The notes under the pieces are model-generated. The model ran no database searches. It saw nothing but the letters and a program-made list of their open reading frames with translations, and had not been told where the DNA came from. Of a stretch of DNA of 64,000 bases, positions 23,644 to 33,084 are shown piece by piece. The position numbers were made by a program, and so were the translations under genes. The stretch is from Clostridium sp. OF03-18AA (lineage in GTDB: Bacteria; Bacillota; Clostridia; Lachnospirales; Lachnospiraceae), in contig NZ_QUEP01000008.1 in assembly GCF_003478035.1 (NCBI RefSeq), positions 62,001 through 126,000 on the forward strand. Direction: 5' to 3'. The stretch's first letter is position 1. Every line of letters begins with the position of its first letter.

Positions 23644-25287
23644 ATGAATGATGATAAAGATACGGTAAACTATATGGATTCAATCAATAAAGCGAGCAGA
23701 AAGCGGAGAAGAAAACCGTCTTTCTGGGAACACTACGGGATCCTGGTGATCGGCGCAGCAGTTCTTGCGGTGATCGCTCTGGCGGTATTGTTCGGAGGAA
23801 AGGCTGTGACTGCGGTCCGCTCAAAGATGGCGGCAGCACAGGCGGCTTCCGAGTCGGCGGCGGAGAGCGAGAGTGCGGAGGAGTCTTCCCTTGCAGCGGA
23901 AGAGGAGAGCCGCGCTGAGATCGAATCAGAGTCTGAGGCGAGAGATGCGAAGATCCAGGAAGTGATCGATTCCTATTCAAATCTCGGGATCGCGAAGGTG
24001 ACAGGATACCTGAATATCAGAAAAGACCCGGACGGAGCGGCGAATGTCGTCGGAACGCTCTCGGACGGAAGTGCCTGTGAGATTTTAGAGACTCTGGATG
24101 GCTGGGTAAAGATCAGCTCCGGGGAAGTTGAGGGATATGCAAGCTCCGAATACATCCTCACCGGGGATGAGGCGAAAGAGGCTGCGAAGGACCTCGTGAA
24201 GGAGCGCGCCTATATTACGGCGGATAACCTGAATATCCGTGAGACTCCGTCCACAGACGGACAGATCGTCGGAAAATGCCTGCAGGGAGAGCTTCACGAG
24301 ATCGTCGGGGAAGAGAATGGCTGGTATAAGATCTCCGGCGGTTACATCTCTGCGGATTATGCGGAGAAACGCTTCTGTATGAATGAGGCGAACAAGCTGG
24401 ATATGAAGGCGATGGTCTTAAATTTCTATGACCGTCCCGGTGTTTCCAATGTCTCAAACTATCTGAATATCCGTGCTGGTGCCGGGGAAAATGAGAAGAT
24501 CATCGGAAAACTCCCGAGCTATGCCGGATGCGAGATCCTGGAGGATGCGAACGGCTGGTACAAGATCAGTTCGGGCGGGATCACCGGATATGTAAAGAGC
24601 GATTATATCCTCACCGGAGACGAGGCTAAGCAGGCGGCGATGAACCATGCGGAGTTAATGGCGATCGTCCATGCGGACCGACTGAATGCGAGAACGGAGC
24701 CGTCCACCGATGCGAAGATCTGGACACAGATCTCTGAGAACGAGCGCTACCATGTCGCAGAACAGCTTGACGGCTGGGTAAAGATCGAATTTGATGAGAG
24801 CGGCGAGGGAGACGGAGATGATGAGATCTCGGCGGCCTATGTATCTTCCGAGTTCGTGGAGGTACGGTACGCCCTTTCCGAGGCGATCAAGTTCTCGCCG
24901 ACGGAGGAGAGCGCGTCCTTAAGGAGCCGGATCGTAAACTACGCGATGAAATTCCTTGGAAATCCGTATGTATGGGGTGGAACGAGCCTCACAAAGGGAG
25001 CGGACTGCTCCGGATTTACAATGTCCGTTATGAAGAACTTCGGAATCTCCCTTCCGCATTATTCCGGATCCCAGGCAAAGAGCGGAAAACGGATCAAGTC
25101 GAGCGAGATGCGTCCGGGTGATCTGGTATTCTACGGAAACAGCCGTGGAAAGATCAATCATGTTGCAATGTATATCGGAAACGGGCAGGTCATCAATGCG
25201 GCGAGCCGCCGGAGCGGGATCAAGATCTCGACCTGGAATTACCGCACACCGATCTGTATCGTGGATGTGATCGGAAACCGTTCTTAA
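23644..25287 (+). CDS. Membrane-anchored SH3b / NlpC-P60 peptidoglycan endopeptidase
   Basis: Cleaves peptide stems (typically gamma-D-Glu-diamino acid bonds) in the wall. 547 residues: a short basic cytoplasmic start, one membrane helix (~31-52), a Glu/Ser/Ala stalk (~60-110), four bacterial SH3 domains (~115-180, 190-245, 270-335, 340-410; NLNIRETPSTDGQIVGKC is typical) and the C40 domain (~425-547). Catalytic Cys is in GADCSGF (~458), His in NHVAMYIGNGQVINA (~505), with the third residue near AASRRSGI. The anchor means it works on wall near the membrane. The leader contains a probable attenuator; a terminator follows directly. Confidence 0.93.
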   Translation: MNDDKDTVNYMDSINKASRKRRRKPSFWEHYGILVIGAAVLAVIALAVLFGGKAVTAVRSKMAAAQAASESAAESESAEESSLAAEEESRAEIESESEARDAKIQEVIDSYSNLGIAKVTGYLNIRKDPDGAANVVGTLSDGSACEILETLDGWVKISSGEVEGYASSEYILTGDEAKEAAKDLVKERAYITADNLNIRETPSTDGQIVGKCLQGELHEIVGEENGWYKISGGYISADYAEKRFCMNEANKLDMKAMVLNFYDRPGVSNVSNYLNIRAGAGENEKIIGKLPSYAGCEILEDANGWYKISSGGITGYVKSDYILTGDEAKQAAMNHAELMAIVHADRLNARTEPSTDAKIWTQISENERYHVAEQLDGWVKIEFDESGEGDGDDEISAAYVSSEFVEVRYALSEAIKFSPTEESASLRSRIVNYAMKFLGNPYVWGGTSLTKGADCSGFTMSVMKNFGISLPHYSGSQAKSGKRIKSSEMRPGDLVFYGNSRGKINHVAMYIGNGQVINAASRRSGIKISTWNYRTPICIVDVIGNRS

Positions 25288-25339
25288 AACGGAGAATGAC
25301 TCAAAACAGAATATGATTTCCTGAAATGGAATGGATAGG

Positions 25340-25396
25340 AAAACTCCTTTCTGTGCATACTGGGGATACCTGGTATGTCGGAAAGGAGTTTTTTGA
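25340..25396 (+). terminator. Terminator whose descending arm carries the next gene's Shine-Dalgarno
   Basis: AAAACTCCTTTC (25340-25351) pairs with GAAAGGAGTTTT (25381-25392), with an inner CATAC/GTATG stem, then more T. The SD AAAGGAG (25382-25388) of the gene starting at 25398 lies inside the descending arm, 9 nt before the ATG. The hairpin therefore both ends the NlpC/P60 transcript and, in read-through RNA, would hide the SD. Confidence 0.75.
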
Positions 25397-25397
25397 T

Positions 25398-26087
25398 ATG
25401 AATGAAAAGGAACAGAAGGAGATAAAGGCGGAGGAGGAACGGATCCGGGAGAATGGTCAGGCGACGCTTGAGGAGAACGGAAAGCGGATCCATCTTTTGT
25501 CGATCATCGGGGAGATCGAGGGACATGAGAACCTGTCGGGAAGCACAAAGACGACGAAATATGAACATATCCTACCGGAGCTCGCCAAGGTGGAGAGCGA
25601 TGAGACGATTGGCGGTGTCCTGATCCTTGTCAACACGATCGGCGGGGATGTGAGCTGCGGACTGGCACTGGCGGAGATGATCGCCTCCTTAAGCAAGCCG
25701 ACGGTGTCTCTTGTCATCGGGGACAGCCATTCGATCGGAGTTCCGCTTGCAGTGGCATCGGATTATTCTTTTATTGTGCCGACCGGAACGATGCTGGTGC
25801 ATCCGGTGCGCATGAGCGGGATGGTGATCGGAACGGCACAGACGTATGAATATTTTGAGATGATCGAGGAGCGGATCATAAGTTTTGTGTCGGAGCACAG
25901 CCGGATCGACAGGGAAAGACTGAAAAAGCTCATGCACAATACAAAAATGCTGACAAAGGATCTCGGGACCGTACTTGTCGGAAAAGAGGCGGTGGAGTGC
26001 GGTCTTATCGACGGGGAAGGCGGGATCCGGGACGCGATCGGGAAATTAAACAGGATGATGGAAGAAAACGTTGTTTCCCACAGGTAG
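25398..26087 (+). CDS. tepA: ClpP-fold serine protease, TepA-like
   Basis: Read from the ATG at 25398; the frame runs upstream to 25326 but that part is the terminator hairpin. 229 residues with a charged ~45-residue N-terminus, then the ClpP/crotonase fold: INTIGGDVSCGLALAEMI (oxyanion region), the nucleophile Ser in GDSHSIGVPLAVA (~115) and the His in GTMLVHPVRM (~137). TepA (YmfB) proteins of spore-formers are ClpP relatives usually next to ftsK/spoIIIE, as here (gene at 26206). Role in sporulation or secretion is an inference. The SD is sequestered in a terminator stem. Confidence 0.88.
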   Translation: MNEKEQKEIKAEEERIRENGQATLEENGKRIHLLSIIGEIEGHENLSGSTKTTKYEHILPELAKVESDETIGGVLILVNTIGGDVSCGLALAEMIASLSKPTVSLVIGDSHSIGVPLAVASDYSFIVPTGTMLVHPVRMSGMVIGTAQTYEYFEMIEERIISFVSEHSRIDRERLKKLMHNTKMLTKDLGTVLVGKEAVECGLIDGEGGIRDAIGKLNRMMEENVVSHR

Positions 26088-26131
26088 AAAATCCGGAACC
26101 GAAAATATGTTCGATTTGTGACTTCTTACGG

Positions 26132-26160
26132 TTGCATTTTGAAAATTTTTTTTGTATACT
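26132..26160 (+). promoter_or_regulatory. Promoter of ftsK/spoIIIE
   Basis: TTGCAT (26132-26137), 17 bp, TATACT (26155-26160), with a short leader of ~40 nt. Confidence 0.8.
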
Positions 26161-26205
26161 ATACTTTGGGGTACTTGCCCTGTAAAATAAAAGGGGGAAA
26201 AGCAC

Positions 26206-29200
26206 TTGGCTGGAACCAGGAAACAAAAAGAAACGACAAAACAATCACAGACGTCCGCGAGAACGAGATCAGCATCAACAGCGAAGGCAACAGGAAGATC
26301 CGCACAGGCGTCTAAAAATAAGACAGCAAAAAATCAGACAAGATCCACGGCAAAGAAGAGAGAGCCGGAACCGGAGTACGAGGAGGACACCGGATTTTTA
26401 CAATCCGAAGCGGTGATCCTCGGAACATTTGCGGTATGTGTGCTGTTATTTTTGAGCAACTTCCATATCTGCGGATTCCTCGGAAATTTCTTCAGCCAGA
26501 TCATGCTGGGTGTATTTGGCTGTATCGGCTATCTTGCACCGCTCCTGCTTTTCGCAGAGCTGTTATTTTACGCCTCAAATAAGGGAAATATCCGCGCGGT
26601 CTACAAGATGATCGCGGTGGAGGTCCTGCTGATCGTGCTCTGCGGACTTGCGCAGCTGATCTTTGGAGGCGGATACCAGGAAGGGCAGACGATCCTCGAT
26701 ATCTACCAGTCTGCCGGCGCGAGCGGACTCGGCGGCGGTGTGATCGGCGGCGTCCTCGTCATGATCCTTCACACAGCGGTCGGAACGATCGGAGCCTATG
26801 TGGTCCTCATCGTGTTCATGATCATCTCTCTGGTATGCATCACGGAGAGATCGTTCGTGTCCGCGGTGAAGAGCGGAAGCGGAAAAGCCTACCAGTACGC
26901 GAAGGAAGATTACAGCAGAAGAAAAGAGATCCATGAGGAGCGCCAGGCTGAAAAGCGCAGACTCCGGGAAGAACAGCGCGTCCAGGGTGTAAACCTTGCG
27001 GCGACGGATTTCTCGAAAAATCCGGATTTCGGCGGGATCGCCGGCGGATATATGGGGGTTGTGGATGCCGAGGCGGTTTCTGAGACGGACGTGACGGAGG
27101 AGAAACAAGCAGCCTCCGGTACATATCATGAGGAAAAACAGGGTCAAAGATCAGAGGCGAAGCAGATGCAGCCGGATCCGGCCGATATCTTCAAAGGAAA
27201 GATCACGATGGGCGGATGTCCTCTTGAGGAGGCGGATGTCTCCCGGGAAGAGAGAACGGCGGAATCCCGTCCGGCGGAAGAGACTGCAAAGAATACAGAA
27301 CGAGTTCCGTTTGCGGAAGCTCCGGCATCGGCCGGAACCCGTGAGGACGAGGACGTGTTTATCCGTCATGGGGAGAATGCCTTTGATGATCCGGATCTTT
27401 TCCCGGATGAAAAGAAGAGGGAGACGGAAGCCTGGGAGAGAAAACCGAAGGTGTCTGTCTTATCCAACATTCCGGATATCCCTGTCGGGGAGTCTGGGGA
27501 GGATGGTGAGATCCTCGCCGCGATGAGAAGAGACGCAGAGAGGAAAGCAAAGATCTTCCGCTCAGAGACTCCGGAGCAGAATGAGAGCGCAGAGAACCGG
27601 GAACCTTCAGAGATGCCGGAGACGGTATCCGCAGAGGGCGGACAGAAAATAGAAGCGGAGACAGGAGCAAAGAGCGGGGAAATGACCGCTGCCGCTGCTG
27701 AAAGTGAACCTGTATCTGAAACCGCGGAAACTCCGAAAACGTCCCGGATTTCAGAAGAAAAGTCCGTGATGGATCTGACAGATGATGAACTTCTCGATAC
27801 GGAGCCGTATGTGGAAAATGACGATTACTGGATCCAGGCGGCTGCGGAGCCGGGAAGCCGCGCTTACAGAGCGGCGCATCCGGAGAGTGCGGAGCACGAT
27901 GATCCTGTGACAGAGTTCCATGACGACAGCGAAACGGACGAATGGGCTGAGGAAACCAGTCCGTCAAAAGTACAGGAGATCCCGGAGCCCGGACCAGGAC
28001 CGGCGGATCCGATCGTGGAACCGGCGCCGGCTGCATCCGGACAGTCAGACATGGAACAGCCGACGTACCAGGAAGAGCGTTCACCGGATCGTCCGGCAGC
28101 CCGCGAATCTGCAGACGACAGGCGCAGGGTCGTGACCGCTTCCGGCAAGGTGATCGAAACGGATACAGAAGAGATCATAAAGAAAAAAGCGGAAGCGAGA
28201 AAGCGGGAAGCTGCCGAGAGAGAAGAGGCAGGAAACGAAGTCTTAAAGGAGATCAAACAGACGGAGGAAAAACCGAAGAAACCGTATGTGATCCCGCCGC
28301 TTGATCTCTTAAAGAAAGGTGTTCCTGTGACGGGACAGTCGGAGCAGGAATTTAAGGATACCGCGATCAAACTCCAGCAGACACTCCGGAACTTCGGCGT
28401 CGGGGTCACTGTGACGAATATCAGCTGCGGCCCGACGGTCACCCGGTATGAGCTTCACCCGGAACAGGGCGTGAAGGTGAGCAGGATCCTGTCTTTAGCG
28501 GACGATATCAAGCTGAATCTCGCGGCTGCGGATATCCGTATCGAGGCGCCGATCCCAGGAAAGGCGGCTGTCGGGATCGAGGTCCCGAACAAGGTCAACA
28601 GCATCGTATATCTGCGTGATCTTCTGGAGAGCCCGGAATTTAAAAACCATAAGTCAACGCTGGCGTTCGCTGTCGGAAAGGATATCGGCGGCCAGGTCGT
28701 CGTTGCGGATCTTGCGAAGATGCCGCATCTTCTGATCGCAGGACAGACAGGTTCCGGTAAATCCGTGGGGATCAATACAATGATCATGAGCCTCATCTAC
28801 CGGTCGTCACCGGATGACGTAAAACTCATCATGATCGACCCGAAGGTGGTGGAACTTTCTGTATATAACGGGATCCCGCATCTTCTGATCCCGGTCGTGA
28901 CCGACCCGAAAAAGGCGGCTGGCGCGCTCAACTGGGCAGTTGTGGAGATGATGGACCGCTACAACAAATTTGCGGCCTCAAATGTCCGTGATCTGAAGGG
29001 ATATAACGCGAAGGTTCAGACTCTGGCGGAGAGAGGGGATATCCCTGCTGATCAGATCCCGAAGAAACTGCCGCAGCTCGTCATCATTATCGATGAGCTG
29101 GCGGATCTTATGATGGTCGCTTCCAATGAGGTGGAGGACGCGATCTGCCGTCTGGCACAGCTCGCCCGCGCTGCGGGGATCCATCTTGTGATCGCGACCC

Positions 29201-29748
29201 AGCGTCCGTCCGTCAACGTCATCACAGGCGTGATCAAGGCGAACGTGCCGTCACGAATTGCCTTCTCCGTCGCATCCGGCGTGGATTCGAGAACGATCCT
29301 CGATATGAATGGCGCGGAGAAACTGTTAGGAAACGGCGATATGCTGTTTTACCCGTCCGGCTATCCGAAACCGCTCCGTGTTCAGGGCGCTTTCGTCTCG
29401 GACGGCGAGGTATCAAATGTAACCGAGTTCTTAAAAGAACAGAACACGGATGCAGGATATAACACGGAAATCGAAAAGAAACTGAGCCAGTCCTCCTTCG
29501 GAGGAGGAGCGGGCGGACAGAATGAACGGGACGCGCTCTTTACGGACGCGGGCAAGTTCATTATCGAAAAGGATAAAGCGTCGATCGGCATGCTGCAGAG
29601 AATGTTCAAGATCGGCTTTAACCGCGCTGCCCGGATCATGGATCAGCTTGCCGAGGCCGGTGTTGTAGGTGAGGAAGAAGGAACGAAGCCAAGGAAGATC
29701 TTAATGTCCATGGAAGAGTTCGAAGAATTCCTGGAAGCAGGATACTAG
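26206..29748 (+). CDS. ftsK: FtsK/SpoIIIE-type DNA translocase
   Basis: Pumps chromosomal DNA through the division or sporulation septum. The start is TTG at 26206 behind AAGGGGG. 1180 residues, longer than SpoIIIE (~790). A basic Thr/Lys/Arg N-terminus (1-60) precedes four to five membrane helices (~65-220). A very long acidic, Glu/Pro-rich linker (~225-690) accounts for the extra length. The alpha/beta motor has Walker A GQTGSGKSVGIN (~846), Walker B LVIIIDELADLMM (~957) and the TQRPSVNVITGVIKANVPSRIA motif. The C-terminal gamma winged helix (~1110-1180) reads KSP/SRS-type DNA signals. One gene may serve both division and sporulation. Confidence 0.95.
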   Translation: MAGTRKQKETTKQSQTSARTRSASTAKATGRSAQASKNKTAKNQTRSTAKKREPEPEYEEDTGFLQSEAVILGTFAVCVLLFLSNFHICGFLGNFFSQIMLGVFGCIGYLAPLLLFAELLFYASNKGNIRAVYKMIAVEVLLIVLCGLAQLIFGGGYQEGQTILDIYQSAGASGLGGGVIGGVLVMILHTAVGTIGAYVVLIVFMIISLVCITERSFVSAVKSGSGKAYQYAKEDYSRRKEIHEERQAEKRRLREEQRVQGVNLAATDFSKNPDFGGIAGGYMGVVDAEAVSETDVTEEKQAASGTYHEEKQGQRSEAKQMQPDPADIFKGKITMGGCPLEEADVSREERTAESRPAEETAKNTERVPFAEAPASAGTREDEDVFIRHGENAFDDPDLFPDEKKRETEAWERKPKVSVLSNIPDIPVGESGEDGEILAAMRRDAERKAKIFRSETPEQNESAENREPSEMPETVSAEGGQKIEAETGAKSGEMTAAAAESEPVSETAETPKTSRISEEKSVMDLTDDELLDTEPYVENDDYWIQAAAEPGSRAYRAAHPESAEHDDPVTEFHDDSETDEWAEETSPSKVQEIPEPGPGPADPIVEPAPAASGQSDMEQPTYQEERSPDRPAARESADDRRRVVTASGKVIETDTEEIIKKKAEARKREAAEREEAGNEVLKEIKQTEEKPKKPYVIPPLDLLKKGVPVTGQSEQEFKDTAIKLQQTLRNFGVGVTVTNISCGPTVTRYELHPEQGVKVSRILSLADDIKLNLAAADIRIEAPIPGKAAVGIEVPNKVNSIVYLRDLLESPEFKNHKSTLAFAVGKDIGGQVVVADLAKMPHLLIAGQTGSGKSVGINTMIMSLIYRSSPDDVKLIMIDPKVVELSVYNGIPHLLIPVVTDPKKAAGALNWAVVEMMDRYNKFAASNVRDLKGYNAKVQTLAERGDIPADQIPKKLPQLVIIIDELADLMMVASNEVEDAICRLAQLARAAGIHLVIATQRPSVNVITGVIKANVPSRIAFSVASGVDSRTILDMNGAEKLLGNGDMLFYPSGYPKPLRVQGAFVSDGEVSNVTEFLKEQNTDAGYNTEIEKKLSQSSFGGGAGGQNERDALFTDAGKFIIEKDKASIGMLQRMFKIGFNRAARIMDQLAEAGVVGEEEGTKPRKILMSMEEFEEFLEAGY

Positions 29749-29844
29749 GAACTGCGGCAGCTGTGTGGATATCAGACGGCTGCCGGACGCGAACTGCGCA
29801 GATCCACTGAAAAGTTATGCTACTACAAAAGGAGGATACCGATT

Positions 29845-31515
29845 ATGAAGACCGATATCGAGATTGCACAGGAGACAAAGATGCTCCCGATCACTACCGT
29901 TGCATCCCAGTATGGAATCACTGAGGATGACCTGGAACTTTATGGAAAGTACAAGGCAAAGATCTCCAATGAGCTCTGGCAGGAGATCAAAGACAGACCG
30001 GACGGAAAACTCGTTCTGGTGACAGCGATCAACCCGACTCCGGCAGGAGAGGGAAAGACGACCACCAGTATCGGACTTGCCCAGGCGATGGCAAAATGCG
30101 GAAAGAAGGCAATGCTTGCCCTCCGTGAACCGTCCCTCGGACCGTGCTTTGGGATCAAAGGTGGAGCTGCCGGCGGCGGATATGCCCAGGTTGTTCCGAT
30201 GGAGGACTTAAACCTTCATTTTACCGGTGATTTCCATGCGATCACAACGGCAAACAACCTTCTGGCTGCTCTCCTGGACAACCACATCCAGCAGGGAAAT
30301 GCACTTGGGATCGACCCGAGACAGATCCTCTGGAAGAGATGCCTGGACATGAATGACCGTGTGCTCAGAAACATCGTTGTCGGCCTCGGTGCAAAGGCGG
30401 ACGGCTTTGTCCGTGAAGACCACTTTGTGATCACGGTTGCCTCCGAGATCATGGCGATCCTCTGTCTGGCGACGGATATGAAGGACTTAAAGGAACGTCT
30501 CGGAAAGATCATCGTAGCATATAATTTCGCGGGAGAACCGGTGACAGCGAAGGACCTCAACGCAGTCGGCTCCATGGCAGCGCTCTTAAAAGACGCTATC
30601 AAGCCGAATATGGTCCAGACCCTGGAGCACACAGGCGCCCTTGTACATGGCGGACCGTTCGCGAACATCGCCCACGGATGCAACAGCGTTATGGCAACAA
30701 GAACCGCATTAAAACTTGCTGACGTTGCGATCACGGAGGCAGGATTCGGCGCGGATCTCGGAGCTGAGAAGTTCTTCGATATCAAATGCCGCAAGGCCGG
30801 CATCCATCCGGACGCAGTCGTTCTCGTTGCGACCGTGCGCGCGTTAAAGTATAATGGCGGTGTTCCGAAGGACCAGCTCTCCGAGGAGAACCTTGACGCG
30901 TTAAAGAAGGGAATCGTAAACCTGGAGAAACATATCGAGAATATCCAGAAATACCACGTTCCGGTCGTAGTTACCTTGAACTCCTTCCTCACAGACACCG
31001 AGGCGGAGTACGAGTTTATCCGGAATTTCTGCGAGGAGAGAGGATGTGAGTTCGCTCTGTCCGAAGTATGGGCAAAAGGCGGCGACGGCGGTATCGAGCT
31101 CGCAAAGAAGGTATTAAATACTTTGGAGACAAAGAAGAGCGATTTCGCTCCGTTATATCCGGATGAGATGGGAATCTCCGACAAAATCGAGACGATCGCG
31201 AAGGAGATCTACGGAGCCGGAAGCGTAAGCTATTCCCCGGCGGCGAAGAAGGCAATCGCAAAGATCACAGAGATGGGATTCGGCGATCTTCCGGTCTGCA
31301 TGGCGAAGACCCAGTATTCCTTATCTGACGACCAGAAGAAGCTGGGACGTCCGGAGGGATTTGATCTGACGGTGCGCGACGTCTATGTGTGCGCGGGTGC
31401 CGGCTTTGTGGTTGCGCTCACAGGTGCGATCATGACAATGCCGGGACTTCCGAAAAAACCGGCGGCGGACAATATCGACGTGGATGAGAACGGAAAGATC
31501 ACAGGACTGTTCTAA
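29845..31515 (+). CDS. fhs: Formate-tetrahydrofolate ligase
   Basis: ATP-dependent synthesis of 10-formyl-THF from formate; supplies purines and formyl-Met and belongs to the methyl branch of acetogenic C1 metabolism. 556 residues, the usual length. Motifs: P-loop-like [14 protein letters not shown] (~63-76), [20 protein letters not shown] (~94-113) and [13 protein letters not shown] (~294). SD AAAGGAGGA. In this window its product links to fmt at 37291, which uses 10-formyl-THF. The 96-bp gap before it has one stem (GGCAGC/GCTGCC) and no clear promoter. Confidence 0.97.
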   Translation: MKTDIEIAQETKMLPITTVASQYGITEDDLELYGKYKAKISNELWQEIKDRPDGKLVLVTAINPTPAGEGKTTTSIGLAQAMAKCGKKAMLALREPSLGPCFGIKGGAAGGGYAQVVPMEDLNLHFTGDFHAITTANNLLAALLDNHIQQGNALGIDPRQILWKRCLDMNDRVLRNIVVGLGAKADGFVREDHFVITVASEIMAILCLATDMKDLKERLGKIIVAYNFAGEPVTAKDLNAVGSMAALLKDAIKPNMVQTLEHTGALVHGGPFANIAHGCNSVMATRTALKLADVAITEAGFGADLGAEKFFDIKCRKAGIHPDAVVLVATVRALKYNGGVPKDQLSEENLDALKKGIVNLEKHIENIQKYHVPVVVTLNSFLTDTEAEYEFIRNFCEERGCEFALSEVWAKGGDGGIELAKKVLNTLETKKSDFAPLYPDEMGISDKIETIAKEIYGAGSVSYSPAAKKAIAKITEMGFGDLPVCMAKTQYSLSDDQKKLGRPEGFDLTVRDVYVCAGAGFVVALTGAIMTMPGLPKKPAADNIDVDENGKITGLF

Positions 31516-31539
31516 ATTATAAAAGTGAAAGAAAACTTG

Positions 31540-31566
31540 CAGGCGGGCGCTTTTTGTTCCCGCCTG
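31540..31566 (+). terminator. Hairpin between fhs and murE
   Basis: CAGGCGGG/CCCGCCTG (31540-31547, 31559-31566) with a T-rich loop and no T tract after it, so only a weak terminator or processing stem. Confidence 0.35.
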
Positions 31567-31593
31567 TGCGGGTTATGGGAAAGGATGACGACA

Positions 31594-33084
31594 GTGGTAA
31601 TTGGAGATTGGTTAAAACGCATGAAATATGTTCTGGTTTCCGGCAGTCTGGATCAGAACGTGGATGAAGTGATCTATGATTCAAGAAAGGCGAGACCGGA
31701 TTCTGTGTTCGTGTGCATTCAGGGCAGCACCAGGGATTCCCACGAGTTTATCCCGGATGTGTTAAAGGCGGGCTGCAAGGTCCTCGTGATAGAAAAAGAA
31801 GTGGAAGTCCCGGCAGATGTGACGGTGATCCGGGTAGAAAACGGAAGACTTGCACTGGCGGAACTCTCCGCGGCGAGATTCGGCTATCCGGCGGAGAAGC
31901 TGATCACGATCGGGATCACCGGGACAAAGGGAAAGACCACGACGAGCTACATGATCAAGGCGGTCCTGGAAGCCGCCGGAAAGAAGACCGGGCTTATCGG
32001 AACGAACGGAGCTGTCATCGGGGATGAGAAATTCCCGACCTCCAATACGACTCCGGAATCCTATGTGGTGCAGGAGTATTTCCACAAGATGGTGGAGGCC
32101 GGCTGCGAGTGCTGCGTGATGGAGGTTTCCTCCCAGGCACTGATGCTGCACAGAGTCGGCGGGATCATGTTTGATTACGGCCTGTTCACAAATATTTCCC
32201 CGGACCATATCGGGCCGAAGGAGCATAAGAGCTTCGAGGAATATCTTTTCTATAAATCAAGACTTCTGACTGTTTGCAAAACAGGTGTCGTGAACCGTCT
32301 GACCGACCACTATGAGGAGATCACCCGTGATGCATCCTGCAGACTGGTGACATACGCGCTGGGCGGGAATGCAGATTTTACAGGTGATGACATTCACTAT
32401 GCGTCAGACCATGATTTCGTGGGGATCGAATTCTCCGTCCACGGACCGCTCAACGACAGAGTCCGTGTGGGAATGCCGGGAAAATTCAATGCGGACAACG
32501 CTCTTGCGGCTCTCGCAGTGTGCTCTCTTGCGCTCTCCGGCGGAAGCGGAAACCTGGATGAAAAAACGCAGAAAGCAGTCCTTACTTCCCTTGAAAATGT
32601 CCGCGTGGACGGCCGCATGGAGATCGCCTATGTGTCAAAAACGTGCAGCGTGATCGTCGATTACGCGCACAATGCGGTCAGCATGGAAAGCCTGCTCTCG
32701 ACACTCCGGGATTATCATCCGAAGCGTCTCGTCTGCGTCTTCGGCTGCGGCGGAAACCGTGCGAGGGACCGCAGATATTCCATGGGCGAGATCGGCGGAA
32801 AGATGGCGGATCTCTGCATCATCACAGCCGACAACCCGCGGTTTGAGAAGAATGAGGACATTATCAAAGATATCGAAGTTGGTCTTGCAAAGACGGACGG
32901 AAAGTATATCGTGATCCCGGACAGACGGGAAGCGATCTTTTACGCGATCCACAACGCTGAGGAAGGCGACATGATCGCGATCATCGGAAAAGGCCATGAA
33001 GACTACCAGGAGATCGAGGGAGTAAAGCACCATTTCCTTGACCGGGAAGTTGTGGAAGAGGCAGTAAAGGAGATTGGAAAGTAA
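31594..33084 (+). CDS. murE: UDP-MurNAc-tripeptide synthetase, meso-DAP adding
   Basis: Adds meso-diaminopimelate to UDP-MurNAc-L-Ala-D-Glu. The start is uncertain: the frame is open from 31525; the ATG at 31585 abuts the SD GGAAAGG, whereas the GTG at 31594 has 9-nt spacing and is preferred (496 residues). Mur ligase motifs: GITGTKGKTTTSYM (ATP loop), SSQALMLHRVGG, NADNALAALAV. The DNPR motif (ADNPRFEKNEDI) is the mark of meso-DAP rather than lysine specificity, so the wall is probably DAP type. Its stop overlaps murF by one base (TAATG). Confidence 0.95.
   Translation: MVIGDWLKRMKYVLVSGSLDQNVDEVIYDSRKARPDSVFVCIQGSTRDSHEFIPDVLKAGCKVLVIEKEVEVPADVTVIRVENGRLALAELSAARFGYPAEKLITIGITGTKGKTTTSYMIKAVLEAAGKKTGLIGTNGAVIGDEKFPTSNTTPESYVVQEYFHKMVEAGCECCVMEVSSQALMLHRVGGIMFDYGLFTNISPDHIGPKEHKSFEEYLFYKSRLLTVCKTGVVNRLTDHYEEITRDASCRLVTYALGGNADFTGDDIHYASDHDFVGIEFSVHGPLNDRVRVGMPGKFNADNALAALAVCSLALSGGSGNLDEKTQKAVLTSLENVRVDGRMEIAYVSKTCSVIVDYAHNAVSMESLLSTLRDYHPKRLVCVFGCGGNRARDRRYSMGEIGGKMADLCIITADNPRFEKNEDIIKDIEVGLAKTDGKYIVIPDRREAIFYAIHNAEEGDMIAIIGKGHEDYQEIEGVKHHFLDREVVEEAVKEIGK

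Noticed and set aside
25326-25397. Upstream extension of the tepA-like reading frame
   Set aside because: The extension is the terminator hairpin; the SD and ATG at 25382-25400 give the proper start.
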